A DNA stretch of 64,000 bases from Nitratireductor soli. Lineage in GTDB: Bacteria; Pseudomonadota; Alphaproteobacteria; Rhizobiales; Rhizobiaceae. Under the pieces are notes generated by a model. The model was not told the DNA's origin. It saw only the letters and a list, made by a program, of their open reading frames with translations, and made no database searches. How positions within the stretch are numbered: the stretch's first letter is position 1; each line of letters opens with the position of its first letter. This document shows positions 53,224-62,059 of the stretch, piece after piece. The DNA is taken from the NCBI RefSeq assembly GCF_001050155.1, contig NZ_LFVY01000014.1, positions 62,001 through 126,000 on the forward strand, in the 5' to 3' direction. The translations under genes and the position numbers were made by a program.

Positions 53224-54672
53224 GTGAGACCCATCAATGCAGTTTCAGGCGAGACGATCGGAGAGCCCGGCGAAAAGGCATTCTCGCCGCGCTGGGCGCT
53301 CGCCAGCCTGGCGCTGGCGATGCTGCTCTCCTCGCTCGGCGTCAGCATCGCCAATGTCGCGCTGCCGACCCTGGCCCAGGCCTTCGCCGCGTCTTTCCAG
53401 CAAATCCAGTGGGTCATCCTCGCCTATCTCCTCGCCATCACGGTGATGATCGTCACTGTCGGACGGCTGGGCGATGTTCTCGGGCACCGGCGCATGCTGC
53501 TGGCCGGCATGCTCGTTTTCAGCCTGGCGTCGGTTCTGTGCGGCGTCGCGCCGACACTGTGGATGCTGATTGCCGCCCGGACGGCACAGGGCCTGGGAGC
53601 GGCGGTCCTGATGACGCTGACCGTGGCGCTTGTCGCCGAAATCATGCCACGGGAGAGGACCGGCAGCGCGATGGGGCTGCTTGGAACCATGTCGGCGGTC
53701 GGCACCGCGCTCGGCCCGTCGCTCGGCGGCATCTTGATCGCCGGATTCGGCTGGCGGGCGATCTTTCTCATCATGGTCCCGCTGGGCATGACCGGCTTTG
53801 TTCTCGCCTATCGCCACCTGCCCGCCCGGAAGCCGGGAGCACAGGCCAACAGGGCGGGTTTCGATGGGTTGGGCACGCTGTTGCTCGGGCTGACGCTCGC
53901 CGCTTATGCGCTTGCGGTGACGGTTCGCTCCGAACGCTTCGGCGGGCTCAACCTGGCCTTGCTGGCGGCCGCCTTCGCGGGCGGCGGTCTTTTCATCCTG
54001 AGCCAGGCGCGGGCGGCCTCGCCGCTGATCCGCCTGGCGGCGTTGCGCAACGCGGCGCTGAGTGCCAGCCTGGCGATGAACGCGCTCGTTTCGACCGTGA
54101 TGATGGCGACACTGGTGGTCGGGCCATTCTACCTGGCGCGGGCGCTCGGCCTTGGCGAAGCGCTGGTTGGAATCACAATGTCGATCGGCCCGATCATCTC
54201 GGCGCTGAGCGGCGTGCCCGCAGGCCGCCTCGTCGACCGTCTGGGCGCGCCATTCGTGATCATCATTGGTCTCGTCGCGATGGCGGCCGGGTCCCTTGCC
54301 GTGTCCATGCTGCCGGGGATGTTCGGCCTTGTGGGCTACATCGCCGCCATCACCATCCTGACTCCCGGCTATCAGTTGTTTCAAGCCGCCAACAACACCT
54401 CCGTCATGATGGACGTCGCTGAAAACCAGCGGGGCGTCATTTCCGGCATGCTCAGCCTGTCGCGCAATCTCGGGCTGATCACCGGGGCCTCCGTCATGGG
54501 CGCCGTGTTCGCCCTTGCCTCCGGGGCGAGCGACATTGCCGGCGCGCATGCCGGGGCCGTCGCCGCCGGCCTGCGGATCACCTTCCTGGTCTGTGCGGGG
54601 CTGATCATCGCCGCGCTGATCGCTGCATTCGCCAGTGGCATGCGGCCTTCGCCGCGTCAGAACCCCATATGA
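53224..54672 (+). CDS. MFS transporter, DHA2 (EmrB/QacA)-type
   Basis: A 482-residue major facilitator with about 14 helices. Motif A is GRLGDVLGHRRMLL after helix 2, motif B-like RTAQGLGAAVLM and motif C-like GTALGPSLGG, typical of drug:H+ antiporters with 14 helices. It starts with GTG at 53224, preceded by GGAG. It is divergent from a LysR regulator, a common arrangement for inducible exporters. Substrate unknown. Confidence 0.93.
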   Translation: MRPINAVSGETIGEPGEKAFSPRWALASLALAMLLSSLGVSIANVALPTLAQAFAASFQQIQWVILAYLLAITVMIVTVGRLGDVLGHRRMLLAGMLVFSLASVLCGVAPTLWMLIAARTAQGLGAAVLMTLTVALVAEIMPRERTGSAMGLLGTMSAVGTALGPSLGGILIAGFGWRAIFLIMVPLGMTGFVLAYRHLPARKPGAQANRAGFDGLGTLLLGLTLAAYALAVTVRSERFGGLNLALLAAAFAGGGLFILSQARAASPLIRLAALRNAALSASLAMNALVSTVMMATLVVGPFYLARALGLGEALVGITMSIGPIISALSGVPAGRLVDRLGAPFVIIIGLVAMAAGSLAVSMLPGMFGLVGYIAAITILTPGYQLFQAANNTSVMMDVAENQRGVISGMLSLSRNLGLITGASVMGAVFALASGASDIAGAHAGAVAAGLRITFLVCAGLIIAALIAAFASGMRPSPRQNPI

Positions 54673-54690
54673 GAAGTTTGCGGCATGCGA

Positions 54691-54736
54691 GTGGTCTGAC
54701 CGAAACAGATGGGCACCATCTGTCAGGATCGCACCA
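54691..54736. repeat. REP-like hairpin, third copy
   Basis: ACAGATGG (54705-54712) and CCATCTGT (54716-54723) pair around GCA; the element is flanked by GTGGT and ACCAC and ends GGATCGCACCACTAG, as does the copy at 29911-29947. It joins directly to the mosaic repeat that follows. Confidence 0.8.
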
Positions 54737-54739
54737 CTA

Positions 54740-54838
54740 GACCTGTTGAGTGTTTCATGGAAACGCTGAACAGGTCTATCTCTTTGTTTTTCCGCATTTT
54801 TGCGGACGTCAGGTGTCTCCACCTGACTGCAAAATGCT
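54740..54838. repeat. Mosaic palindromic intergenic repeat, copy F (most complete)
   Basis: Three hairpins in series. The first is GACCTGTT (54740-54747) with AACAGGTC (54769-54776), enclosing GTTTC/GAAAC. The second is CCGCA/TGCGG (54792-54805) with a TTTT loop. The third is GTCAGGTG (54808-54815) with CACCTGAC (54820-54827). It ends TGCAAAATGCT, directly against the TAA stop of the nitronate monooxygenase. Confidence 0.9.
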
Positions 54839-55789
54839 TTAGCCGCAGAGCCTGGCCTTCGCCGCCGCGTATTCATCTGCCAGCCGCTCCACCAACGCGC
54901 CTGCTCCGGTGATCTGCGTCACAGCGCCGATGCCCTGGCCGCTGCCCCAGATGTCGCGCCAGGCCTTGGCGTCGGCGCTGGCGAAGTTCATCTTCGAGGG
55001 GTCGGCTTCGGGAAGATCGTCCGGATCCATGCCGGCCTGGACGATCGAGCCTTTCAGATAATTGCCGTGTACGCCGGTGAACAGGTTCGAATAGACGATG
55101 TCGGCGGCGCGCGACTTGACGATCATCTCCTTGTAGGCGTCGGGCGCCCGCGCCTCGTGCGTGGCGATGAAGGGCGAGCCGATATAGGCGAGATCGGCGC
55201 CCATCGCTTCGGCCGCCAGCACCGCGCCGCCATTGGCGATGGCGCCCGAGAGCAGCAGCGGCCCGTCGAACCATTGGCGGATTTCCTGCACCAGGGCGAA
55301 GGGCGACAATGTGCCCGCATGGCCGCCGGCTCCCGCCGCGACGGCGATCAGCCCGTCGGCGCCCTTCTCGATCGCCTTGCGGGCGTGGCGGTCATGGATG
55401 ATGTCGTGCAGCACGATGCCGCCATAGGAGTGAACCGCCTGGTTGACCTCCTCCACCGCGCCCAGCGAGGTGATGACGATCGGCACCTTGTGCTTCACGC
55501 AAGTCGCCAGGTCATGCTCCAGCCGGTCGTTCGAGCGGTGGACGATCTGGTTGACGGCGAAGGGTGCGGCCGGGCGGGTCGGGTTTTTCGCGTCGTGGGC
55601 AGACAGTTCCTCGGTGATTTCAGCCAGCCATTCGTCAAGCTGCTCCTTCGGCCGGGCGTTGAGCGCCGGGAAGGCCCCCACCACGCCCGCCTTGCATTGG
55701 GCCATGACCAGCGGCGGGTGCGAGATGATGAAAAGCGGCGCCGCCACCACTGGCAGGCGCAGACCACTTAGAATTGCTGGAAGCGCCAT
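54839..55789 (-). CDS. Nitronate monooxygenase family protein
   Basis: A 316-residue FMN TIM-barrel enzyme of the 2-nitropropane dioxygenase family. Landmarks are LPVVAAPLFIISHPPLVMAQCKAG (quoted in parts), AVAAGAGGHAGTLSPFALV with the Gly-rich FMN loop, and SGAIANGGAVLAAEAMGADLAYIGSPF. Family members oxidise nitronates such as propionate-3-nitronate. ATG 55789 is chosen for its AAAGG ribosome site; ATG 55804 has none. The stop abuts the mosaic repeat. Confidence 0.92.
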   Translation of the reverse strand: MALPAILSGLRLPVVAAPLFIISHPPLVMAQCKAGVVGAFPALNARPKEQLDEWLAEITEELSAHDAKNPTRPAAPFAVNQIVHRSNDRLEHDLATCVKHKVPIVITSLGAVEEVNQAVHSYGGIVLHDIIHDRHARKAIEKGADGLIAVAAGAGGHAGTLSPFALVQEIRQWFDGPLLLSGAIANGGAVLAAEAMGADLAYIGSPFIATHEARAPDAYKEMIVKSRAADIVYSNLFTGVHGNYLKGSIVQAGMDPDDLPEADPSKMNFASADAKAWRDIWGSGQGIGAVTQITGAGALVERLADEYAAAKARLCG

Positions 55790-55902
55790 CGGGCGGCCTT
55801 TCATTCAATTGACGTTCTCGTAAACGTCAAATCTTCTACAGCAAGTGCCGCCGAAGAGGAAACCTCTCCTGGCATTTTTTGACGGTGCGCGAAGCTCCTC
55901 CC

Positions 55903-57045
55903 TCAGGCAACCGAGATATCATTGTGGTGACGCTGCAGGAAACGGTGCATCGCCGCAAGCCCTTCCCCGACGCCGCGCCGGCCGAAGCCGATGCGGAAGC
56001 GCTCGACGGGCGCGTCGATCAGTTCGGACCGATAGGTGGACGCGGGCAGAAGGAGAACGCCCTCCTCCTCGACGATCTCGCGGCAGAAGGCCTCCACCCC
56101 GTTGCGGCCCCGATAGCGCGGATAGGCAATGCAGCCGCCATCGGGATGCGCCCAGTCGAACAGATCGGGGTAATCGGCGAAGAACGCGTCGACCTTCGCC
56201 AGATTGTCCGCCATCAGCGCCCGGTTGCGCGCCAGGATCTTGTCGCTGACGGAGAGAGCCATGACGGCCAGCCGTTCGGCGGGTGCGGAATTGCAGATCG
56301 ACAGATAGTGCTTGTAGCGCTCGAGCTTCTGCAGCACCGCGGCATCGCGGCAGGCGATCCAGCCGACGCGCAGGCCCGGCAGGCCGTAAGCCTTCGACAT
56401 GACGTTCAGGGACAGTCCCTTCTCATAGGCGTCGGCTGCCTGCGGCAGGCGCTTTTGCGGATCGTGCTCAAGCAGGTGGTAGACTTCGTCGCTGAACAGA
56501 TAGAGCCCGTGCTTGCGGCAAATGGCGATCAGCGCATCGAAATCGGCGCGCGGCATCAGGGCGCCGGTGGGATTGTTGGGCAGGTTGATCGAGACCAGCC
56601 TGGTGTTCGGACGGATCGCCGCTTGAAGCGCATCGAGGTCGAGCCGCCAATGATCGTCCTCGAGAAGCGGCACGCCGGTGACGGCACAGATGCCAAGCGG
56701 CACGGTCTCGGCGGCCTGGTAGTTCGGCACGGCGACAATGGCGTGGTCATCGCGGCCGAGCAGGACACGCATCGCCGCGTAGAGCCCCTCTTCCGCGCCG
56801 GCGAAACACAGAATATCCTTGGCATCCAGCGTTTCATAAGTGCCGGCGATCGCCGCACGCAGATCGGGCGCGCCCCACGTTTCCGTGTAGCCGAGCCACA
56901 GATCATCAAGGCCGCTGCGCGCATCGCCTCCCGCCATTGCCGTCAGTTCGCCCAGCGTCATGCTTTCGGCGTCCGAGGCGGTCATGTGGTGTTTCGCGCT
57001 GAACTCCCAGCGCGAGAAATGCACTTCCAGGGCGAAATCACGCAT
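55903..57045 (-). CDS. Aminotransferase class I/II (PLP-dependent)
   Basis: A 380-residue fold-type I aminotransferase. Landmarks are SINLPNNPTGALMPR, YLFSDEVYHLL and the PLP lysine in NVMSKAYGLPGLRVGWI, with the substrate-carboxylate Arg in RFRIGFGRRG. The substrate is not evident from sequence. It stands alone between the nitronate monooxygenase (113 bases downstream) and a divergent membrane protein gene. ATG 57045 begins MRDFALEVHFSRWEF. Confidence 0.9.
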   Translation of the reverse strand: MRDFALEVHFSRWEFSAKHHMTASDAESMTLGELTAMAGGDARSGLDDLWLGYTETWGAPDLRAAIAGTYETLDAKDILCFAGAEEGLYAAMRVLLGRDDHAIVAVPNYQAAETVPLGICAVTGVPLLEDDHWRLDLDALQAAIRPNTRLVSINLPNNPTGALMPRADFDALIAICRKHGLYLFSDEVYHLLEHDPQKRLPQAADAYEKGLSLNVMSKAYGLPGLRVGWIACRDAAVLQKLERYKHYLSICNSAPAERLAVMALSVSDKILARNRALMADNLAKVDAFFADYPDLFDWAHPDGGCIAYPRYRGRNGVEAFCREIVEEEGVLLLPASTYRSELIDAPVERFRIGFGRRGVGEGLAAMHRFLQRHHNDISVA

Positions 57046-57183
57046 CGCGCGCCTCCTTGCAGCCGACATCCAACAGCACCGGCGAACAGCATCGGCTTGT
57101 TCACACCTTGTTATGACCGTTGATTGCATACTCACCAACGGTTAACCATGGAGCGGGGTTATGCGTAAAGAGGGCAGCCGGCC

Positions 57184-58227
57184 TTGGACGCGATAGAAAA
57201 AGCAATCAGAAACGCGTTCGACAAGGGCGATGCCCGGGAACGGGCTTTCCGCGAAAAAGTGTACCGCTCGGCCTTCGCCGCGCTGGAACGCACGCTGCAG
57301 GCGCGCGCCGATATGCCGGAGGAGGCAAAGCGCGCGCGGCGCGACGGGCTGAAGGCGAAGATCACCGAAATCGAAACCGAATTCATGCCGGCGGCGCGGA
57401 CAGCCGCGCCGAAGCCCGAACCCCGCCCGCAGCCGGCGGCGGAGCCGCGGCCAAGACCGACCCCAAGGCGGGACGACGACGCCGATTTCGTGCCGCGCGT
57501 CGAGCGCGAGGATCGCGCATCCCCGGCCGCCGCAGCGACCGCCAAGGAAACGGCGCGCCGCATCAAGGCGGCGCTGCCCGGGCGGCAACGGCCGTTCGCC
57601 ATGATCTACCTGGTCGCGACGCTCGTCGCCTTTGCCGGGATCGGCATCTGGTGGGCGATGAGCAGCGGCATCCTCTTGTCCAGCGAAGAGCGCGACACCA
57701 GTGTCCGCAACCCGCCACTGACGCTGCAGGAAGAGGACTACAGCGCTGGCGAGGCAGGCAGCGGGGCGCAGCCCGGCAGCCGCCCCAGGGGCGACTGGAT
57801 CACCGTGTTCTCGCCGGCCGACCCGACGACGGTCGCCGCGCCGGGCAATGCGAGTGCCGAGGTGATGCAAGACGGCGAGAACCGCTTCCTGCGGATCGGC
57901 AGCAGCGCCGACACCGGCGTGGTCTTCGATGTCGGTCAGGGCATACTGGAAACGCTGGCCGGTCGTCGCGCCATCTTCGCCGTCAATGCGCGCGCCGAAG
58001 ACGGCACCGAGACGCAGATTTCCATCTCCTGCCATTTCGGCGCACTGGGCGACTGCGGCCGTACCCGCTATGTGGTCGGCGCAACGCGCGCCGACTATCT
58101 GTTCGAAGTGGATTTCCCCGAGGCGGCACCCGATGGCGGCGGCACGATCGCCATCGTGCCCGACGTCAATGGCCAGGGCCGGGTGCTTGATGTTTTCGCC
58201 ATCCGGGCGGCCGTTGCATCCCAATAG
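57184..58227 (+). CDS. Single-pass membrane protein of unknown function
   Basis: A 347-residue protein: a charged cytoplasmic N-terminus with helical region (1-70), a Pro/Ala/Arg-rich linker (about 70-135), one membrane helix (about 139-160, AMIYLVATLVAFAGIGIWWAM) and a C-terminal, probably periplasmic, beta-rich domain (about 195-345) with GVVFDVGQGILETLAG and a cysteine pair (SCHFGALGDCG). It starts with TTG at 57184, directly after a weak purine-rich stretch. Proteins of this shape occur in Rhizobiales; the function is not recognised. Confidence 0.75.
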   Translation: MDAIEKAIRNAFDKGDARERAFREKVYRSAFAALERTLQARADMPEEAKRARRDGLKAKITEIETEFMPAARTAAPKPEPRPQPAAEPRPRPTPRRDDDADFVPRVEREDRASPAAAATAKETARRIKAALPGRQRPFAMIYLVATLVAFAGIGIWWAMSSGILLSSEERDTSVRNPPLTLQEEDYSAGEAGSGAQPGSRPRGDWITVFSPADPTTVAAPGNASAEVMQDGENRFLRIGSSADTGVVFDVGQGILETLAGRRAIFAVNARAEDGTETQISISCHFGALGDCGRTRYVVGATRADYLFEVDFPEAAPDGGGTIAIVPDVNGQGRVLDVFAIRAAVASQ

Positions 58228-58276
58228 AGCCTCGCCGGAAGCCCGCCCCCGTTTACCATCCGGCCGGCGCAGCGCC

Positions 58277-59878
58277 CTACTCCGCCAGAAGCGCCGTCAG
58301 CGCCTCGATGCGATCGGCTTCGGCGGCTGGCTTGTCCCAACGTAGCCGCGCAATGCGCGGGAAGCGCATGGCGACGCCGGATTTGTGCCGCGTCGAGCGG
58401 TTCAGCCCCTCGAAGGCGACTTCCAGCACAAGGCCGTGGCCGGGTTCGGCGCGCACCGAGCGGACGGGACCGAAGCGTTCGACCGTGTTGTCGCGCACAT
58501 ATTTGTCGATCAGTTTCAGCTCTTCGTCGGTGAAGCCGAAATAGGCCTTGCCGACCGGCACGAGTTGCGGATCGTCTTCCGCTCCCGCCCAGACGCCGAA
58601 CGTGTAGTCGGAATAGTAGCTCGACCGCTTGCCATGCCCGCGCTGCGCATACATCAGCACGGCATCGACGGTGAACGGATCGCGCTTCCATTTGAACCAC
58701 GGGCCTTTTGGCCGGCCCGGCAGGTAGGCGGCATCGCGCCGCTTCAGCATGACGCCCTCGATGACCGGATGCGGCGGGTTGCTGCGCCTGTCCTCGAGTT
58801 CCGCCCAGTCGGTGAACTCCACCAATGGCGACAGGTCGAAGCGGCGTGGATCGAGCGCCGGCAACACTTCGTGCAACAGCGCGCGACGCTCGGTGAAGGG
58901 TCGCGGGCGAACATCCTCGTCACCTCGCTGCAACAGATCGTAGCACCGCATGAAGACCGGATAGTCGGCCAGCATCCGCTTCGACACGGACTTGCGGTTC
59001 AGCCGCTGTTGCAGATCGGAGAAGCTGCCCGTCTTCTCGCGCGGGTCGCCGACCAGCAATTCGCCATCCAGCGCGATGTCCTCGCCGATCGCGTCCATGA
59101 GGTCGGGGAAGGCGTCGGAAATCTCGTCGCCGGTGCGCGAATAGAGCCGCTTAACGCCACCCTCGCTGACAGCCTGGACGCGGATGCCGTCCCATTTCCA
59201 TTCGGCGACGTAGTTGGTCGGGTCGAGCTTTTCCAGATCACCCTCGCCCACCGGATGGGCCAGCATGACCGGGCGGAACAGCGCCCGAGCCGCGCTTTCG
59301 GGCTTGCCGGCGCGGCCTTCCAGCCAGGCGAACAGTGGCTCGTAAGGCACGTCCAGCCCATGCCAGAGCTCCTCGATCTCGCCGATATCCTTGCCGCCCA
59401 TGGCCGCCAGCGCCTGCTTGGCGAGCCGCGCCGACACGCCGATGCGCAGGCCGCCGGTGGCCAGCTTGATCAGCGCGAAACGAGCCGAGGGATCGAGCCG
59501 GTCGAGAAGGTCGGCCATCACCGTCGGCGCGTCGGAACGGCTGACCCGGTTCAGGGTCTCGACCACGGTGCCAAGGGGCGGCGCGTCCTGTTCCGCCACG
59601 TCCGGCGCGGGCCAGACCAGCGAGATGGTTTCCGCCAGGTCACCGACATAATCGTAGGAATAGGCAAACAGAACCTCGTCCATGCGCTCGCTCACCAGCG
59701 CACGCAGCATGGCCGGCTTCACCGACGGGAAATCAAGCCCGCCGGTCAGTGCGGCCAGCGCATAGCCCCGGTCGGGGTCGGGCACGGCTTTGAAATAATC
59801 GGCCAGGAGCCGAAGCTTGCCGTTGCGCGCCGGCGTCAGCACCAGCCGGTCGAGGAGCTCGGCGAAGCGGCGCATCAC
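58277..59878 (-). CDS. ATP-dependent DNA ligase of the DNA-damage (cisplatin response) cluster
   Basis: A 533-residue ATP-dependent ligase with an N-terminal ATP-ligase DNA-binding domain (about 1-190), the nucleotidyl-transfer motif I EWKWDGIRVQ containing the adenylated Lys, motif III-like DIALDGELLV and a C-terminal OB domain. It overlaps the exonuclease gene by four bases. This ligase, an MBL exonuclease, an Lhr-type helicase and a metallophosphoesterase form a known conserved damage-response group, of which three lie in this window. Confidence 0.95.
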   Translation of the reverse strand: MMRRFAELLDRLVLTPARNGKLRLLADYFKAVPDPDRGYALAALTGGLDFPSVKPAMLRALVSERMDEVLFAYSYDYVGDLAETISLVWPAPDVAEQDAPPLGTVVETLNRVSRSDAPTVMADLLDRLDPSARFALIKLATGGLRIGVSARLAKQALAAMGGKDIGEIEELWHGLDVPYEPLFAWLEGRAGKPESAARALFRPVMLAHPVGEGDLEKLDPTNYVAEWKWDGIRVQAVSEGGVKRLYSRTGDEISDAFPDLMDAIGEDIALDGELLVGDPREKTGSFSDLQQRLNRKSVSKRMLADYPVFMRCYDLLQRGDEDVRPRPFTERRALLHEVLPALDPRRFDLSPLVEFTDWAELEDRRSNPPHPVIEGVMLKRRDAAYLPGRPKGPWFKWKRDPFTVDAVLMYAQRGHGKRSSYYSDYTFGVWAGAEDDPQLVPVGKAYFGFTDEELKLIDKYVRDNTVERFGPVRSVRAEPGHGLVLEVAFEGLNRSTRHKSGVAMRFPRIARLRWDKPAAEADRIEALTALLAE

Positions 59879-60885
59879 TCGGCCTCGTCTTCATAGCCGA
59901 CGAGATTGAGCGGCCGGGCGGCGATGCCGTTGATCTCGCACCAGCGCACGAGCGCTTCCTCGCGCCCGTGGGTGACCCACACCTCGCCGGCGCCCGTCTC
60001 GCGGATCGTTGCCGTCAGCTCGTTCCAGTCCGCGTGGTCGGACAGGATCAGCGGCAGTTCGACGCCGCGCTGCTTGGCGCGCTGGCGGATGCGCATCCAG
60101 CCGGAGGCAAAGACGCTGAGCGGGTCGGCGAAGCGGCGTGTCCAGCGGTCGCCGAGCACGGAGGGCGGGGCGACGACCACCTGGCCGGCGGCGCGGGTCG
60201 CCGTCCCCTCCTCGACGGTCGCCGGCTCCAGTCTGCCGAGTTTGATCCCCTGGCCCTGATAGTAGCGGCTGATCCTGGCCAGCGCGCCGTGGATCAGGAT
60301 CGGCGCGTCATGGCCACCGGCGCGCAGCAGGCTGATGACGCGCTGCGCCTTGCCCAGCGAATAGGCGCCGACGATGTGCGCCCGCTCGGGAAACTGGGCG
60401 AGCGAGGCGATCAGGCGCGCCGTCTCAATTTCCGGCGCCGGGTGAACGAAGACCGGCAGGCCGAAGGTCGCCTCGGTGATGAAGACGTCGCAGCGCACCG
60501 GTTCGAACGGCGCGCAGGTGGCATCCACATGGCGCTTGTAATCGCCCGAGGCGACGATGCGCAGCCCGCCCGCCTCGACGGCGATCTGCGCCGAACCCAG
60601 CACATGGCCGGCCGGATGGAAAGACACGGTTACGCCTCCCATGCCGATGCGCTCACCATAGGCGGCGGCCTGCCTGGTTTCGGCAAAGTCGTTGCCATAG
60701 CGCAGCCGCATGATGTCGAGCGTTTCCTTCGTCGCCAGCACGGCGCGATGGCCGGCGCGCGCGTGATCGGCGTGCCCGTGGGTGATCAGCGCCCGGTCGA
60801 CGGCGCGCACCGGGTCGATGAAGAAGTCGCCCGGCGGGCAGTACAGCCCTTCGGGGCGCGGGCGGAGCAGGTCCTGCGGCTTCAT
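59875..60885 (-). CDS. Ligase-associated metallo-beta-lactamase exonuclease
   Basis: A 336-residue MBL-fold nuclease of the beta-CASP/SNM1-like type. Metal ligands lie in THGHADHARAGH, and HPAGHVLGSAQI, ASGDYKR and LSDHADWNEL are the further motifs. Members are called ligase-associated DNA exonuclease and occur with the ligase downstream. ATG 60885 (MKPQDLLRPRPEGLY) is the family start; an ATG at 60954 would add 23 residues. It overlaps the ligase start by four bases and is divergent from the methyltransferase gene. Confidence 0.94.
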   Translation of the reverse strand: MKPQDLLRPRPEGLYCPPGDFFIDPVRAVDRALITHGHADHARAGHRAVLATKETLDIMRLRYGNDFAETRQAAAYGERIGMGGVTVSFHPAGHVLGSAQIAVEAGGLRIVASGDYKRHVDATCAPFEPVRCDVFITEATFGLPVFVHPAPEIETARLIASLAQFPERAHIVGAYSLGKAQRVISLLRAGGHDAPILIHGALARISRYYQGQGIKLGRLEPATVEEGTATRAAGQVVVAPPSVLGDRWTRRFADPLSVFASGWMRIRQRAKQRGVELPLILSDHADWNELTATIRETGAGEVWVTHGREEALVRWCEINGIAARPLNLVGYEDEAE

Positions 60886-60999
60886 GGTTCTGAAAGATAG
60901 GCTTTTTTCACCGCCGCGAAAGACACGCTTGTCAGGAGAGTCGTTGTCGCTCATAAGCCGCGAGCGGCTCTCGAAGGGCCTTTCCGGAAAACACGCTGC

Positions 61000-61974
61000 A
61001 TGAACCTGCTTTCCTTCTCCTCGGGAAATCTCCTGGCCGACCGCCGGGCGGAATATGCCTGGATGCTGTTTGAAGCCGGCGACTTCAAGGCCGCCGCCGA
61101 ACTGATGGGCGAGGCGCTGACGCTCGTGCCATCCTGGACGGCCGGTCATTTCTGCCTCGGAGAAATGCAGGCCGAGGCGGGCGAACACGCCGCCGCCATC
61201 GACGCCTGGCGCACGGCCCTGCGCCTCGATCCGGACGACCGGCTCGGCGCCAGTCTCAAGCTGGAACTCGTGGGGGCGCTCGACGGCATGGAGGCCGCTC
61301 CGTCCGCCTTCGTCGAGGCCTTGTTCGATCAGTATGCCAAGGCGTTCGACGAGGCGCTGGTCGAAAAGCTCGCCTACCGGGTGCCGGAACTGCTGTTCGA
61401 CGCCATTGCACGCCAGGCGCGCGACGGCTTCGCCCGCGCCGTCGATCTCGGCTGCGGCACCGGCCTGATGGGCGAACGGCTGCGGGCGACGGTCAGCTTT
61501 CTCGAAGGCATGGACATCTCATCCGAGATGCTGAAGCGCGCCGAGGCCAAACGCGTGTATGACCGGCTGGCGCGCACCGACCTGATGACGCTCGGCGAAT
61601 TGCCGCGCGGAACCGATCTGGTGACCGCCGCCGATGTCTTCATGTATCTCGGCGCGCTGGAGCGCCTGATCGCCGTCATCGCCGCGGCGCTCGAGCCGGG
61701 CGCCCTGTTTGCCTTCTCGGTCGAACACCATGAGGGGCCGGAAGCCCTGGTGCTGCGCCCGTCGCGCCGCTACGCCCACAGCGAGCCGCATCTGCGCGCA
61801 ACACTTGCCGCCGCCGGCTTCGACATCGCCTCGCTCGACAAGGCGGTGATCCGCATGGATCGCGGCGAGCCCATCGAGGGGCTGATCGTCGTCGCGGTTC
61901 GTGTTGGCGCCGAAGCCGGGGTCAGCGACGCCGCCATTGCTGCCGCGAAGAAAGACAGGCCGCGGGCACATTGA
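61000..61974 (+). CDS. SAM-dependent methyltransferase with N-terminal TPR region
   Basis: A 324-residue protein. Two TPR-like helix pairs lie at about 18-90 (AWMLFEAGDFKAAAELMGEAL, read in part, and HFCLGEMQAEAGEHAAAIDAW). A class I methyltransferase fold follows, with motif I AVDLGCGTGLMGERL and post-motif GMDISSEMLKRAE, ending in VTAADVFMYLGAL. TPR fusion suggests a protein substrate; unknown. It is divergent from the exonuclease gene and 85 bases upstream of the helicase on the same strand. Confidence 0.88.
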   Translation: MNLLSFSSGNLLADRRAEYAWMLFEAGDFKAAAELMGEALTLVPSWTAGHFCLGEMQAEAGEHAAAIDAWRTALRLDPDDRLGASLKLELVGALDGMEAAPSAFVEALFDQYAKAFDEALVEKLAYRVPELLFDAIARQARDGFARAVDLGCGTGLMGERLRATVSFLEGMDISSEMLKRAEAKRVYDRLARTDLMTLGELPRGTDLVTAADVFMYLGALERLIAVIAAALEPGALFAFSVEHHEGPEALVLRPSRRYAHSEPHLRATLAAAGFDIASLDKAVIRMDRGEPIEGLIVVAVRVGAEAGVSDAAIAAAKKDRPRAH

Positions 61975-62059
61975 TGCCCGCACCTTGACCCGCCGGTTGA
62001 CGCTTTCGCAGCTGCCGGCTCTTGGCGGTTCGTCTGTTCTGGTTTAGTTCTAACCGATC

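Noticed and set aside
5903-54838. CRISPR array or insertion sequence
   Set aside because: Repeats are dispersed single copies, not regularly spaced, with no cas or transposase gene and no target duplication seen.
53245-54876. 543-codon open frame antisense to the MFS gene
   Set aside because: Composition is that of a mirror frame (His/Gln/Arg rich), with no domain; the MFS gene is well supported.
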